From: Paenibacillus agricola
GTDB taxonomy: Bacteria > Bacillota > Bacilli > Paenibacillales > NBRC-103111
Assembly (NCBI RefSeq): GCF_011440305.1
Contig: NZ_JAAOIW010000003.1
Span: forward strand, 248,001-312,000
Reading direction: 5' to 3'
DNA: 64,000 bases
Within the stretch, counting starts at the first letter, position 1. Each line of letters starts with the position of its first letter. Of the stretch, positions 18,839-28,998 are shown piece after piece. Made by a program: the position numbers and the translations under genes. Under the pieces are notes generated by a model that did no database searches, was not told the DNA's origin, and saw only the letters and a program-made list of their open reading frames with translations.

Positions 18839-21271
18839 TCAGACTAACCGCATGGGCACAAAAAATGCAGCTTCAACGTCAGCCGCTGACAAAGGGCGGC
18901 TATAATAAAAACCTTGGATTTCCTTGCACTCATTTGCCATTAAAATATCCAGCTGATCCTTCGTTTCGATCCCCTCGGCAATCACTTCCAAATTCAAATG
19001 CTTTGCCATCGCAATGATCGTAGCCACTATCGCTTTATCACTATCATTATTAGTAATATCAGAAATAAACGACCTGTCGATCTTAAGCTTATGAATCGGG
19101 AATAATTTCAAATAACTAAGTGAGCTATAGCCCTTTCCGAAGTCATCCAGACTGATCCGAATTCCCAATGCGGTCAATTCATTCAAAATCACAGTAGAAA
19201 CCGAAGCGTCCATCATCATCCCCTCGGTAATTTCCAGCTCCAAATATTGCGGATCCAGCCCGGTTTCATCAAGGATCTTCCGAATATAAGCAACCAAATT
19301 GGTTTGATGGAACTGTTGGGAGGATAAATTCACCGAGACAGGAATCAGCGGGCCTCCTGCGTCATGCCACTCGCGCATTTGCCGACAAGCCTCACGCAGC
19401 ACCCAAGTGCCTAGTTCATAAATCATTCCTGTTTCTTCAGCAATCGAAATAAACATCCCAGGCGGAAGCATCCCTTTAGTAGGATGCTTCCACCGGACTA
19501 GCGCTTCCATGCCTATCATCCGGCTATCGATTGGGCGTATCTGTGGCTGATAATACAGCACAAACTCATTGTGCTCAATCGCTTTTCTTAAATTAATTTC
19601 CATTTCCACCTTTTGTAACAGCTCTTCGTCCAGATGGCGGCTAAAAAGCCCAAAGCCATTTTTACCCTTTTTCTTTACCTCATACATCGCCGTATCGGCA
19701 TTTTTCAATAATTGCACGGGCTCTTCACCATGGTCAGGGTATATCGCAATCCCGATACTAGCGGTCACATAAAAATCATGCTCCTTGAGTTGATAGGGCA
19801 GTTGGATCACTTTGACAACCTGCTCCGCAATCTCCATCACTTCGTCTTCACCATAGCAGTTATCGCAGATCAACGTAAACTCATCTCCGCCCAGCCGTGC
19901 CAGTGTGACTCGGTAAGGAGCTATGCTTTCAACAATGCGCTCGCTCATCTCCTTGAGGAACATATCCCCGTAGGTATGCCCAAGCGAGTCATTAATCAAC
20001 TTGAAACGGTCGATGTCCAATACCATCATCGCAAACCGCAGCGGCGTCCCCGCAGTTGCTGCGATCGTTTGTGTAAGCAGCTGGTTAAACATTCTACGAT
20101 TGGGCAGCCCTGTTAATTCATCGTGATAGGCTAAATTTTGAATTATTTCTTTGGATCGCTTATCCTCTGTAATATCCTTGGCAATAATATGATTGCCGAC
20201 AAGCTTCCCCTCAATCTCCACGGGAACATTAATAAAGCTAAGCTCGATATGTGTACCTTCGCTATTTATGTAGGTAGTCTCATAATACTGAGGCTTTTCT
20301 TCAAAGGATTTATAATAAGTGGCTTTGGTTTGGTCCCTAAGCTCTTCACTAACAAGAAGTCCAATTGTCGAAACATGCTTATTGATAAAATCCGCTTCTT
20401 GCAGCCCGGTTATTTGCGTCACAGCAGGATTGATGCTAATAATTGTACCATTGATGTCTACTGATACAATAGCCATGGAATTATTCTCATAAAGCGATCG
20501 GTACCATCGCTCATTTTCCACGATAGCCGAATCCTTCTGGGTTAAACGTTTATTCATAGTAATGCCAAACAACGTGATACTAAGCGCTACTATCGTCCCT
20601 CCTGCAATGATATAAGCCAATATCCCTTGCTTAATCTCCATGTCTGGCAAATTCATCGATTGCTCAACAGAATGGAATTGCGCCGCGGTCATCCCAATAT
20701 AATGCATGCCCGTTATCGCGGCACCCATAAGCATGCCGCTTCCCAGCTTGTAGAGAACGGCATAGCGGGATTCATCATTCCTAAAACGGAACAAAAGCCA
20801 TAAAGCGGCAATAGAAGTAGCCGTAGCAACGGCGATAGAGAGGATCACCAGCATGGGTTTGTAGCTAGTATTGACCATCATCGCAGCCATGCCAACATAA
20901 TGCATACCCGAAATACCACTCGCCATAGTTATTCCACCAATTAACAGCTGCTTGACCCCTAGCTCATTACGGCCTACAAAAAACAAAGCAATATAGGAAG
21001 CGATTATAGCTAAAAAGACGGAAAGAACAACAAGGTCTACATGGTAACCTATTTCCATCGGCAAAGTAATAGCAAGCATGCCTATAAAATGCATCGACCA
21101 GATGCCTAGTCCCATCGATGCCGCCCCGTAAACCAACCAGAGCCTCCTTGCCAAACCTTTAGCTTTATTAATTCTCCCCGCTAGGTCAAGTGCTGAATAA
21201 CAGGCTGCCAATGCTATTATGTAGGAAATTAAAACTAGTAGCATGTTGTATGTGCCGTGCAAATGCTCCAT
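18839..21271 (-). CDS. MHYT-PAS-GGDEF-EAL membrane protein (c-di-GMP turnover)
   Basis: 810 residues. The N-terminal membrane part (about 1-245) carries MHYT repeats MHFIGMLAI, MHYVGMAAM and MHYIGMTAA, thought to bind metal and sense a gas or redox state. A PAS domain follows at about 255-365. The GGDEF domain (about 375-540) has an intact LARLGGDEFTLI. The EAL domain (about 555-800) has MEALVRWKHP plus the ITEG and DDFGKGYSS motifs. Both catalytic domains look active, so it could make or degrade c-di-GMP. Co-transcription with an HD-GYP phosphodiesterase suggests that net breakdown, or switching, is the role. Confidence 0.95.
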   Translation of the reverse strand: MEHLHGTYNMLLVLISYIIALAACYSALDLAGRINKAKGLARRLWLVYGAASMGLGIWSMHFIGMLAITLPMEIGYHVDLVVLSVFLAIIASYIALFFVGRNELGVKQLLIGGITMASGISGMHYVGMAAMMVNTSYKPMLVILSIAVATATSIAALWLLFRFRNDESRYAVLYKLGSGMLMGAAITGMHYIGMTAAQFHSVEQSMNLPDMEIKQGILAYIIAGGTIVALSITLFGITMNKRLTQKDSAIVENERWYRSLYENNSMAIVSVDINGTIISINPAVTQITGLQEADFINKHVSTIGLLVSEELRDQTKATYYKSFEEKPQYYETTYINSEGTHIELSFINVPVEIEGKLVGNHIIAKDITEDKRSKEIIQNLAYHDELTGLPNRRMFNQLLTQTIAATAGTPLRFAMMVLDIDRFKLINDSLGHTYGDMFLKEMSERIVESIAPYRVTLARLGGDEFTLICDNCYGEDEVMEIAEQVVKVIQLPYQLKEHDFYVTASIGIAIYPDHGEEPVQLLKNADTAMYEVKKKGKNGFGLFSRHLDEELLQKVEMEINLRKAIEHNEFVLYYQPQIRPIDSRMIGMEALVRWKHPTKGMLPPGMFISIAEETGMIYELGTWVLREACRQMREWHDAGGPLIPVSVNLSSQQFHQTNLVAYIRKILDETGLDPQYLELEITEGMMMDASVSTVILNELTALGIRISLDDFGKGYSSLSYLKLFPIHKLKIDRSFISDITNNDSDKAIVATIIAMAKHLNLEVIAEGIETKDQLDILMANECKEIQGFYYSRPLSAADVEAAFFVPMRLV

Positions 21272-21452
21272 CTCTTACTCCCTTTCAAAAGGTAAATCCC
21301 ATCATTTCAATTCTATTATACATGAAAAATCTGAATTTTTTCGAAAAAGAACAGCTCTTTCCATTTAATATCAACAATATCTTTATTAAATTTATTGAAA
21401 ATAACTTGAACTATATTTGATCTTCATAAGGTTTATGCTGCCAGCTATACAA

Positions 21453-21488
21453 AAATAAGCTTGGGGCACGAGGGCTCCAAGCTTATTT
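21453..21488 (-). terminator. Terminator of the pyruvate dehydrogenase operon
   Basis: A perfect 12-bp stem AAATAAGCTTGG/CCAAGCTTATTT with a 12-base loop, followed on the minus strand by more T residues (TTATTTTTGT). It lies 30 bases past the stop of pdhD. Confidence 0.85.
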
Positions 21489-21517
21489 CGTATTAAAAGG
21501 ATGTGGGCTTGTCGAAC

Positions 21518-22936
21518 TTATTTTTTGCCAAGAATATGGATCGGATGGCCTAACAATACTTCAGCAGCATCCATAGTAATTTCACCTAAGGAAGGATGCG
21601 AATGAATCGTCAGCGCAATATCTTCAACAGTAGCTCCTAATTCAATCGCTAAGCCTAACTCGGCAATAACGTTTGAAGCTTCCTTACCCACGACTTGTGC
21701 ACCCAGCAGCAAGCCTGAATCCTTGTCACCAATCAGCTTAACGAAGCCGTCTGATGTATTCATCGAAAGAGCACGGCCATTAGCCCCATAAGGGAATTTA
21801 CCAACACTCGTATTTTTGCCTTGAGCCTTCGCTTCTGTTTCACTTAAGCCCACACTGGCAATTTCCGGGTCAGCGAAAACGACAGATGGGATGCATTTAT
21901 AATCGATTACACTTGGTTGTCCGGCGATAGCTTCAGCAGCTACCTTGCCTTCATACGAAGCTTTATGAGCCAGAGCAGGTCCAGCCACAATGTCACCAAT
22001 TGCATAAATGTGTGGAACATTCGTTTGGCATTTTTCATTAATTTTTATCAATCCACGTTCGCCAACCTCAACGCCCGCTAATTCCAGAGATAGATCGCCA
22101 TCTGTGTTTGCACGGCGTCCAACAGTCACTAGCACATATTGTGCGGTAACCTTTTTCTCTTCACCCTTCACCGTAAAAGTAACCGTAATATCTTTATCGG
22201 TTTGCTCCGCGCTTTGTGCCAACGCTTCGGTGAACACTTCTACGCCGCCTTTTTTCAAGCTACGGCCGACCAATGTAGACAATTCTTTCTCAAAACCTGG
22301 CAGAATGGTATCGAAGCCTTCCAGCACCGTTACCTTCGAACCCAGCTTCGAGTAGGTTTGACCCAGCTCAATCCCGATATAACCGCCACCGATGACGATT
22401 AGGCTCTCAGGAACTTCCTTCAAGTCAAGCGCTTCTGTGGATGATAAAATACGACCGCCAAAAGGGAATGCCTTTAGCTCAATTGGACGGGAGCCTGTAG
22501 CGATAATGCAATCCTTGAAACGAAAACGTGCAGTTTCATTATCGTTAAAGCAGCGGGCTTCATTTTCGTTAATGAACAATGCTTCACCGTTGAATACGGT
22601 AATGTTATTGCCTTTAAGCAGTTGGCCAACGCCGCCTGTCATTTTTTTCACAATGCCGGATTTCCACTCTTGAACCTTAGTGAAATCAACCTTAACATTT
22701 TCGGCAATAATCCCGATAGATGCGTTATGACTAGCTGCCTCGAATTCTTCAGCTGCATGAATTAAGGCTTTGGATGGAATGCATCCGCGGTTTAAACATA
22801 CGCCACCGACTTCAGATTTATCTACGATCAGAACACTTTTGCCCAGTTGGGAAGCACGAATAGCTGCTACATATCCACCTGGTCCTGCACCGATTACCAA
22901 TACGTCAATTTCGACTGATGCGTCTCCTACTACCAT
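21518..22936 (-). CDS. pdhD: Dihydrolipoyl dehydrogenase (E3) of pyruvate dehydrogenase
   Basis: 472 residues. The flavoenzyme re-oxidises dihydrolipoamide on E2 and passes electrons to NAD. FAD site VLVIGAGPGGYVAA starts at residue 12, the redox disulfide lies in GGVCLNRGCIPSK, the NAD fold is marked by VIGGGYIGIELG, and the C-terminal base by HSHPSLGEI. It is the last gene of pdhABCD and starts only a few bases after the E2 stop. Length is normal for the family. Confidence 0.97.
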   Translation of the reverse strand: MVVGDASVEIDVLVIGAGPGGYVAAIRASQLGKSVLIVDKSEVGGVCLNRGCIPSKALIHAAEEFEAASHNASIGIIAENVKVDFTKVQEWKSGIVKKMTGGVGQLLKGNNITVFNGEALFINENEARCFNDNETARFRFKDCIIATGSRPIELKAFPFGGRILSSTEALDLKEVPESLIVIGGGYIGIELGQTYSKLGSKVTVLEGFDTILPGFEKELSTLVGRSLKKGGVEVFTEALAQSAEQTDKDITVTFTVKGEEKKVTAQYVLVTVGRRANTDGDLSLELAGVEVGERGLIKINEKCQTNVPHIYAIGDIVAGPALAHKASYEGKVAAEAIAGQPSVIDYKCIPSVVFADPEIASVGLSETEAKAQGKNTSVGKFPYGANGRALSMNTSDGFVKLIGDKDSGLLLGAQVVGKEASNVIAELGLAIELGATVEDIALTIHSHPSLGEITMDAAEVLLGHPIHILGKK

Positions 22937-22939
22937 ATG

Positions 22940-24352
22940 TTACACCTCCATAATTAATAGTTCTGGATCAGCAAGCAATTGTTTAATATAATTTACGAAC
23001 TGCTGGGCAGTTGCCCCATCAATAATCCGATGGTCAAAGCTTAAGGAAAGCGCCATAACAGGAGCAATCACGATTTCACCATTTTTGACAACTGGTTTTT
23101 CTGTGATGCGGCCTGTACCCAAAATAGCTACTTCCGGGAAGTTAATGACAGGTGTGAAAAACATGCCGCCAGCAGAACCGATATTCGTAATCGACAGCGT
23201 GCTGCCTCTCATTTCGGCTGAAGTAAGCTTGCCGTCACGTCCACGAGCTGCCAAATCCTTAATGGCCGCAGCAATGGTCCAAATGTTTTTACGGTCTGCA
23301 TCCTGAATGACCGGAACGATCAAGCCGTTATCCGTGTCTGTTGCAATCCCGATATGGTAATACTTTTTGTAGACGATCTCGTTCTTTTCCTCGTCAATCA
23401 TTGCATTCATAGCTGGGAATTGACGCGCTGCCGCAACCAAGGCTTTAACGATGAAAGGCAAGTAAGTGATTTTGACGCCTTTTTTCTCAGCAATAGGTTT
23501 GGCCTTCTCGCGAAGCGCAACCAGTTGGGTTACATCAACCTCATCCATCAAGGTTACATGGGGAGCAGTGTATACAGATTTAACCATGGCGTTCGCGATT
23601 GCTTTGCGAATGCCTTTGAATGGAACGCGCTCTTCGATGCGTTCCCCGCTCACAGCAGCTGCTGCGCTAGGTGCTGCAGAGCCTGCTTCAGCAGCCGGAG
23701 CTGCATCTGTGGCTGCAGGCGCTTCGCTTGCAGCCTTGGCTGCTGCTGCGGGCGCACCGCCGCCTGCGGCAAAAGCAAGAACATCTTCCTTCGTCACGCG
23801 GCCGTTGGGCCCGCTAGCTGTGACTTGCCCGATGTTCAAGCCCTTCTCGCGAGCGAGCTTGCGCACGCTTGGCGTGGCAAGTGCCTTGCTGCCAGCGGCT
23901 GCTCCGCCCGCGTCGCCTGCTGCCTTTGGTGCTTCGCCGCCAGCTAGTGGCGTGTCCAGCTTCGAGTTCGCAACGTTAGCCGCGACCGCTCCGCCTACCG
24001 CGCACTCAGCGTCTTGGCCTTCGCCTTTAGCAGCTGGTGCTGCTTCGGTTGGCGCCAGTGGAGCCGCGCTTTCACCGTGGCCATGGCCTCCGGCTTGCTG
24101 AGGCACCTCGCCAGCAACTTCGATAGTTGCGATCAGGTCGCCAATGGTACAGACTGTACCTTCGGCAACTTTGATCTCAACGATTTTACCTTCGACAGGT
24201 GCAGGAACTTCTACCGTTGACTTATCATTTTGGACTTCCATAATGATCGTCTCATCATTAACCACATCGCCTGGCTTCACGAGCCATTTGACGATTTCGC
24301 CCTCATGGATGCCCTCACCAAGCTCGGGAAATTTATATTCGTATATCGCCAC
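22940..24352 (-). CDS. pdhC: Dihydrolipoamide acetyltransferase (E2) of pyruvate dehydrogenase
   Basis: 470 residues, the core of the complex. One lipoyl domain occupies 1-80, with lipoyl Lys44 in NDKSTVEVP. An Ala/Gly/Pro-rich hinge follows, then an E1/E3-binding domain (about 155-192, TPSVRKLAREKG), a second Ala-rich hinge and the catalytic domain with SFDHRIIDGA near 440. There is only one lipoyl domain, as in the B. subtilis enzyme. The GC-rich hinges explain the long open frames on the opposite strand. It is cotranscribed with pdhA, pdhB and pdhD. Confidence 0.97.
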   Translation of the reverse strand: MAIYEYKFPELGEGIHEGEIVKWLVKPGDVVNDETIIMEVQNDKSTVEVPAPVEGKIVEIKVAEGTVCTIGDLIATIEVAGEVPQQAGGHGHGESAAPLAPTEAAPAAKGEGQDAECAVGGAVAANVANSKLDTPLAGGEAPKAAGDAGGAAAGSKALATPSVRKLAREKGLNIGQVTASGPNGRVTKEDVLAFAAGGGAPAAAAKAASEAPAATDAAPAAEAGSAAPSAAAAVSGERIEERVPFKGIRKAIANAMVKSVYTAPHVTLMDEVDVTQLVALREKAKPIAEKKGVKITYLPFIVKALVAAARQFPAMNAMIDEEKNEIVYKKYYHIGIATDTDNGLIVPVIQDADRKNIWTIAAAIKDLAARGRDGKLTSAEMRGSTLSITNIGSAGGMFFTPVINFPEVAILGTGRITEKPVVKNGEIVIAPVMALSLSFDHRIIDGATAQQFVNYIKQLLADPELLIMEV

Positions 24353-24378
24353 TGTTTAACCTCCTTAGAGTTTTTGCA

Positions 24379-24417
24379 TAGCAAAACTTACTTCGTAAGC
24401 ATTGCTGAGTTTTGCGT
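24379..24417. repeat. Palindromic mini-repeat between pdhB and pdhC
   Basis: GCAAAACT and AGTTTTGC flank an inner CTTAC-TTC-GTAAG hairpin (24381-24415). A related sequence (AAAACTAGCTTCGTAAGC) occurs at 33727-33744, with a diverged copy at 33688-33713, so this looks like a small dispersed repeat. In the pdh operon it may act as an RNA processing or attenuation hairpin. It has no T run. Confidence 0.5.
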
Positions 24418-24430
24418 AAATTTCGTACCT

Positions 24431-25411
24431 TTAAAAATCCAAAACTTTATTCAAACCATCAATGATCCGAGCCGGATTAGGAAGCCATTGGTCTTCAACC
24501 TGCGAGAACGCATATACCGTATCTGGTGCCGAAATACGAAGCACTGGAGCCTCAAGGTGCAAAATCGCTTTTTCATTAATTTGCGCGATAATTTCAGCAG
24601 CGATACCGGACGATTTTTGTGCTTCTTGTACGACGATGGCACGGTTTGTTTTTTGGATCGATTCTACAATCGTATCAATATCAAGCGGCACCAACGTACG
24701 AATGTCGATAACCTCGACTTTAGTTCCACGAGTTTTTTCGATTTCCTCAGCAGCTTTAAGTGATGTATGCACCATGGCGCCGTAGGTAATAATGGTCACA
24801 TCGGAGCCTTCGCGGACAACTTTGGCTTTGCCGATTGGCACTGTATATTCGCCTTCTGGAACTTCGGCACGGAAAGAGCGGTACAAATTCAAATGCTCCA
24901 TAAAAAATACAGGATCATTATCGCGGATTGCCGAAATCAGTAATCCCTTCGCATCATAAGGATTGGAAGGGATAACCACTTTAATCCCTGGTGTTTGTGC
25001 AATCAAGCCTTCCAATGAATCGGTGTGAAGCTCTGCCGCTTTAACTCCACCGCCAAAAGGCGTACGGAAGGTGATTGGTGCATTGTAACGGCCGCCTGAA
25101 CGGTAACGCATACGTGCAGCTTGTACACAAATTTGATCTAAAGCTTCATATATAAATCCGACAAATTGGATTTCAGCTATTGGGCGAAAGCCCTGAATGC
25201 CCATGCCTACAGCCAAACCTCCGATTGCGGATTCAGCTAAAGGCGTGTCGAATACACGGTCCTCGCCGAATTCAGCTTGCAGGCCTTCCGTTGCACGGAA
25301 TACACCGCCAACCTTACCTACATCTTCCCCAAATATGACTACATTCGGATCGCGCTCTAGCTCAACGCGCATTGCATCCTTTATCGCTTGAATCATCGTC
25401 ATCTGTGCCAT
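24431..25411 (-). CDS. pdhB: Pyruvate dehydrogenase E1 subunit beta
   Basis: 326 residues, partner of the alpha subunit in the thiamine diphosphate-dependent decarboxylation of pyruvate. Conserved blocks are [15 protein letters not shown] near residue 27, [15 protein letters not shown] near 55, [15 protein letters not shown] and the C-terminal VEDQWLP region. Spacing to pdhA is about 20 bases and to pdhC about 78, with a palindromic hairpin in the second gap. Length and start agree with B. subtilis PdhB. Confidence 0.97.
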   Translation of the reverse strand: MAQMTMIQAIKDAMRVELERDPNVVIFGEDVGKVGGVFRATEGLQAEFGEDRVFDTPLAESAIGGLAVGMGIQGFRPIAEIQFVGFIYEALDQICVQAARMRYRSGGRYNAPITFRTPFGGGVKAAELHTDSLEGLIAQTPGIKVVIPSNPYDAKGLLISAIRDNDPVFFMEHLNLYRSFRAEVPEGEYTVPIGKAKVVREGSDVTIITYGAMVHTSLKAAEEIEKTRGTKVEVIDIRTLVPLDIDTIVESIQKTNRAIVVQEAQKSSGIAAEIIAQINEKAILHLEAPVLRISAPDTVYAFSQVEDQWLPNPARIIDGLNKVLDF

Positions 25412-25431
25412 GGTTCTTGGTTCCTCCCTTA

Positions 25432-26511
<1,080 letters not shown>

Positions 26512-26566
26512 TCACCTCAATAGTAGGATTTCAATGCCAATAAAGATGGAATTCTGTTATAGTAGT

Positions 26567-26596
26567 ATTATAAACCTGTTTTCACTCAGAACACAA
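26567..26596 (-). promoter_or_regulatory. Predicted sigma-A promoter of pdhABCD
   Basis: On the minus strand a -35 TTGTGT (26591-26596) and a perfect -10 TATAAT (26567-26572) are 18 bp apart. This gives a leader of about 55 bases before pdhA. The divergent esterase gene starts about 150 bases away. Confidence 0.6.
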
Positions 26597-26715
26597 CCAC
26601 TTACTTGAAAAATATGATTTTTATCGATTTAAGTCTGTATAACAGTTTTTAAAAACATATAGTACAGATTAATAATTTCTTAAAAACTATACTAATACAA
26701 CAGGAGGAAAGCCTT

Positions 26716-27441
26716 ATGGACGACGCTATTTATTACAAACGCACAATTGTAAAAGAACTCATTCCCTCGGAAGCTTTGGGAGAAAGCCGCCCTGTCCGAG
26801 TCTTATTACCGCCGGGTTACCAGGAGCTAACAACGTACCCCGTCATTTATTGTCAGGATGGCGAGCAATTTTTTAATTTTGGACGAATTGCTACGATTTT
26901 AAACCATTTGGTTTATGATGAAGGCGTCCAACCTGCCATCATCGTTGGTGTCGATGTTGATATAGCCAAACGCACCTCTGAGTATACACCTGGTGATTCC
27001 CGCTTTGACGCCTATTGCCAGTTTTTCACTGAGGAGCTGCTTGCCTTTATTGAAAGCAAATATCCTGTTGGTGCCACCGCCAAGGATCGCATTCTCGCAG
27101 GAGATTCATTAGGAGGAACGGTCTCGCTACATCTCGCTTTGAATTATCGTAGCCTATTTTGCAATGTCCTATCCTTATCGGGTGCATTTTTACAACCAAC
27201 CCAAGATCGACTAGTCGATGAGACTGATTTATCGTGGTTAAAGCTGTACATGCTGATTGGCACAGACGAAACCGAGGTAACTACCAAAGGTGGCTCCTTC
27301 GATTTTCTAGAAGCCAACCGTGTGGCCAAGCAGCTGTTTAAAGAGCGGAATTGCCAGCTCACTTATGTGGAGAAGCCCGGCAAGCATATATGGGGATTTT
27401 GGCAAAAGGAGCTGCCCGAGGCGTTGAAGTTGTTCCTGTAG
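26716..27441 (+). CDS. Esterase-like alpha/beta hydrolase (enterochelin esterase/BesA-like)
   Basis: 241 residues with an intact serine hydrolase core. The nucleophile elbow is GDSLGG (near residue 117), an acidic residue lies in the LIGTDETEV strand and the His in KPGKHIWGFW. RVLLPPGYQE and YPVIYCQDGEQFF match the Fes/BesA-like group that includes siderophore and polyol esterases. AGGAGGAAAG precedes the ATG. It is transcribed divergently from pdhA, with no siderophore genes nearby, so the substrate is unknown. The GC-rich repeat array begins a few bases past its stop. Confidence 0.85.
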   Translation: MDDAIYYKRTIVKELIPSEALGESRPVRVLLPPGYQELTTYPVIYCQDGEQFFNFGRIATILNHLVYDEGVQPAIIVGVDVDIAKRTSEYTPGDSRFDAYCQFFTEELLAFIESKYPVGATAKDRILAGDSLGGTVSLHLALNYRSLFCNVLSLSGAFLQPTQDRLVDETDLSWLKLYMLIGTDETEVTTKGGSFDFLEANRVAKQLFKERNCQLTYVEKPGKHIWGFWQKELPEALKLFL

Positions 27442-27448
27442 GGGGGAC

Positions 27449-27506
27449 AACCCTCCCCACCCTCCCTTTTAAGGGAGGGCCCCAGAGGTCCAGCCCTCTG
27501 GACTCC
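27449..27506. repeat. Header module of the GC-rich hairpin repeat array (copy 1)
   Basis: Two adjacent hairpins: CCCTCCCTT/AAGGGAGGG (27460-27468 with 27471-27479) and CCAGAGG/CCTCTGG (27482-27488 with 27495-27501), followed by ACTCCC. The same pair in the same order is found at 54995-55052 next to alaS. There is no T run, so it is not a standard terminator, although it could end the esterase mRNA. Confidence 0.75.
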
Positions 27507-27522
27507 CGCTCCGTGTGCTGAA

Positions 27523-27645
27523 CTTTGGCGTTCTCGGGGCGCTTTCGTCCCTGCGGGACACGCTTGGCTTTTGGTGCGTGGATGGGCGCGAGGCTTTGGC
27601 GTTCTCGGGGCGCTTTCGTCCCTACGGGACACGCTTGGCTTTTGG
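27523..27645. repeat. Two near-identical 52-bp hairpin units (A units), 71-bp period
   Basis: Units at 27523-27574 and 27594-27645 agree at 51 of 52 positions. Each holds a GTCCC-TGC/TAC-GGGAC hairpin between GGGGCGCTTTC and ACGCTTGG. The 71-bp period breaks the reading frame, which argues against coding. Related units lie at 55075-55113 and 55145-55183. Confidence 0.8.
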
Positions 27646-27674
27646 CTGGGGGCGGAACCTCAAATGCACAAACA

Positions 27675-27695
27675 ACACGCTGACGGTCAGCGTGT
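27675..27695. repeat. Perfect 10-bp inverted repeat inside the array
   Basis: ACACGCTGAC and GTCAGCGTGT flank a single central base. The palindrome lies between the A units and the B units of the hairpin array. It looks like an operator or recombination site, but nothing supports a function. Confidence 0.6.
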
Positions 27696-27704
27696 CGAAG
27701 TTGA

Positions 27705-27897
27705 GCTGTTCCTTCGGAATTCGCAAAGGCGCTCCAAGCGGGCTTCCTTTTGGGGCACCAGGTGCGTACCGGGCGGGCTGTTCCTTCGGAATTCGCAAAG
27801 GCGGCTCCAGGGCGGCTGTCCCTTTGGGAGGCGCCAGGTGCGCTTCGGAATTCGCAAGGGCGCCCCAGGGCGGCTTTCCCTTTGGGATACGCAGCTT
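27705..27897. repeat. Three B units of the GC-rich hairpin array
   Basis: The 26 bases at 27705-27730 recur exactly at 27777-27802 (72-bp period). A shorter copy starts at 27842. Each contains a TTCC-TTC-GGAA hairpin followed by TTCGC, then a looser CCAG-GGCGGC-TTTGGG segment. The array ends at the stop codon of the convergent N-acetyltransferase gene. Confidence 0.75.
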
Positions 27898-27901
27898 GTT
27901 G

Positions 27902-28771
27902 CTATAATGATTTGGATTTTTTCCAATCTACATGGGCTGACTGTACTCTTTTCCATAGCTCGTCACGTTCTTGGGTACTATAATTGACGAGATGCTCATC
28001 GAAGATATCGCCCAAAACCTCTAGCCATTGGGACTTATTAGAAAGCTCTACCTTTTCCACTCCACTAAGCCCTCGTTTGTTCCAGATGCAACCTCTAAGC
28101 TCATTGCTGCCTGCCTCATGCCTTTGCCTAATAAGGAATATATCAAACCAAGGGGAATCTGCCGCGCGGCTATAATACTCATGCTTGGGTTTAAATTCTT
28201 CCAGGTCGTTAAGGACAGCAGGGTCAAAATCCACTCCTATAAAAGAGGCCAAAGGGTCATGCTCTAAACGCCAACCCTTAGTGACAACCTTAGAATCGAC
28301 AACTTTATATAGAAATGGGGCTTGTTCATAAATTCCGTTATGTAGAGGAACAGGCTCTAAAGGCATATCGCCTAAGCCAACATCGATAATCCATTTTTCA
28401 TTTTCAGCATGTTCATTTAATAAGGTTACCGTTAACCCCAAATGGAAGGAATTAATTCGGGGCTCGGCTCCTAACGGTTGGACTCCTGCTCGATGCAAAG
28501 ATACTTGATAGCCTAATGAACGAAGAAGCAGGCTGAACGCCCCATTCAAATGAAAGCAATAACCACTTCTACGCTTCAAAATAAGCTCAACAGATTCTCT
28601 AAAACCAATAGCAGCAGGCTTTCGCGCAAAAATATCAACGGTTTGCCATGAGAGAGTTTTGACATGAGCTTTATGTAGCTCAAATAAGTAGGCTTTAGTT
28701 GGAGCCTCAATATTTGCTATCCCTATTCTATTTAAATAAGCTTTTATTTCCTCTGCGGTCATCGTATACAT
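27902..28771 (-). CDS. Arylamine N-acetyltransferase
   Basis: 289 residues. It transfers acetyl from acetyl-CoA to arylamines or related acceptors. The Cys-His-Asp triad is visible as the Cys in RSGYCFHLNGAF (near residue 71), the His in NSFHLGLTV and the Asp in IIDVGLGDMP. AGAGGTGAA lies 8 bases before the ATG at 28771. Monocistronic; its 3' end touches the GC-rich repeat array. Family members act on xenobiotics or in secondary metabolism; the substrate is not predictable. Confidence 0.9.
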   Translation of the reverse strand: MYTMTAEEIKAYLNRIGIANIEAPTKAYLFELHKAHVKTLSWQTVDIFARKPAAIGFRESVELILKRRSGYCFHLNGAFSLLLRSLGYQVSLHRAGVQPLGAEPRINSFHLGLTVTLLNEHAENEKWIIDVGLGDMPLEPVPLHNGIYEQAPFLYKVVDSKVVTKGWRLEHDPLASFIGVDFDPAVLNDLEEFKPKHEYYSRAADSPWFDIFLIRQRHEAGSNELRGCIWNKRGLSGVEKVELSNKSQWLEVLGDIFDEHLVNYSTQERDELWKRVQSAHVDWKKSKSL

Positions 28772-28921
28772 ACTTATTCACCTCTAATTCATAAGAATCT
28801 CCGACCACACTACTCATTACCGTAACCATTATAGAAGGAAAATGGGCTTGAAACAATGTTTATCAATTGCAACAAGCGGTTATGTTAGGAAGCCATTTCA
28901 CACTTTTTGTTAACAGGAAAA

Positions 28922-28951
28922 AAAACGCCTGCTATATCGCAAGCGTCCTAT
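28922..28951 (-). terminator. Terminator downstream of the decayed secreted-protein fragment
   Basis: On the minus strand ACGCTTGC pairs with GCAGGCGT (8 bp, one G-U), loop GATATA, followed by a run of eight T residues. It lies about 50 bases past the stop of the fragment at 28999-29214. Confidence 0.75.
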
Positions 28952-28998
28952 CCATATGTGGACCTCTCTATTTGAATCTTCCTATTTGGAGCCCTTGC

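Noticed and set aside
23354-24101. Long plus-strand frames over pdhC
   Set aside because: Antisense of the Ala/Gly/Pro-rich hinges of E2, a common artefact.
27515-27987. Long plus-strand open frames of 130-138 codons over the repeat array
   Set aside because: They arise from GC-rich repeats with few stops; the repeat period (71-72 bp) shifts frame and no ribosome site or family match is seen.
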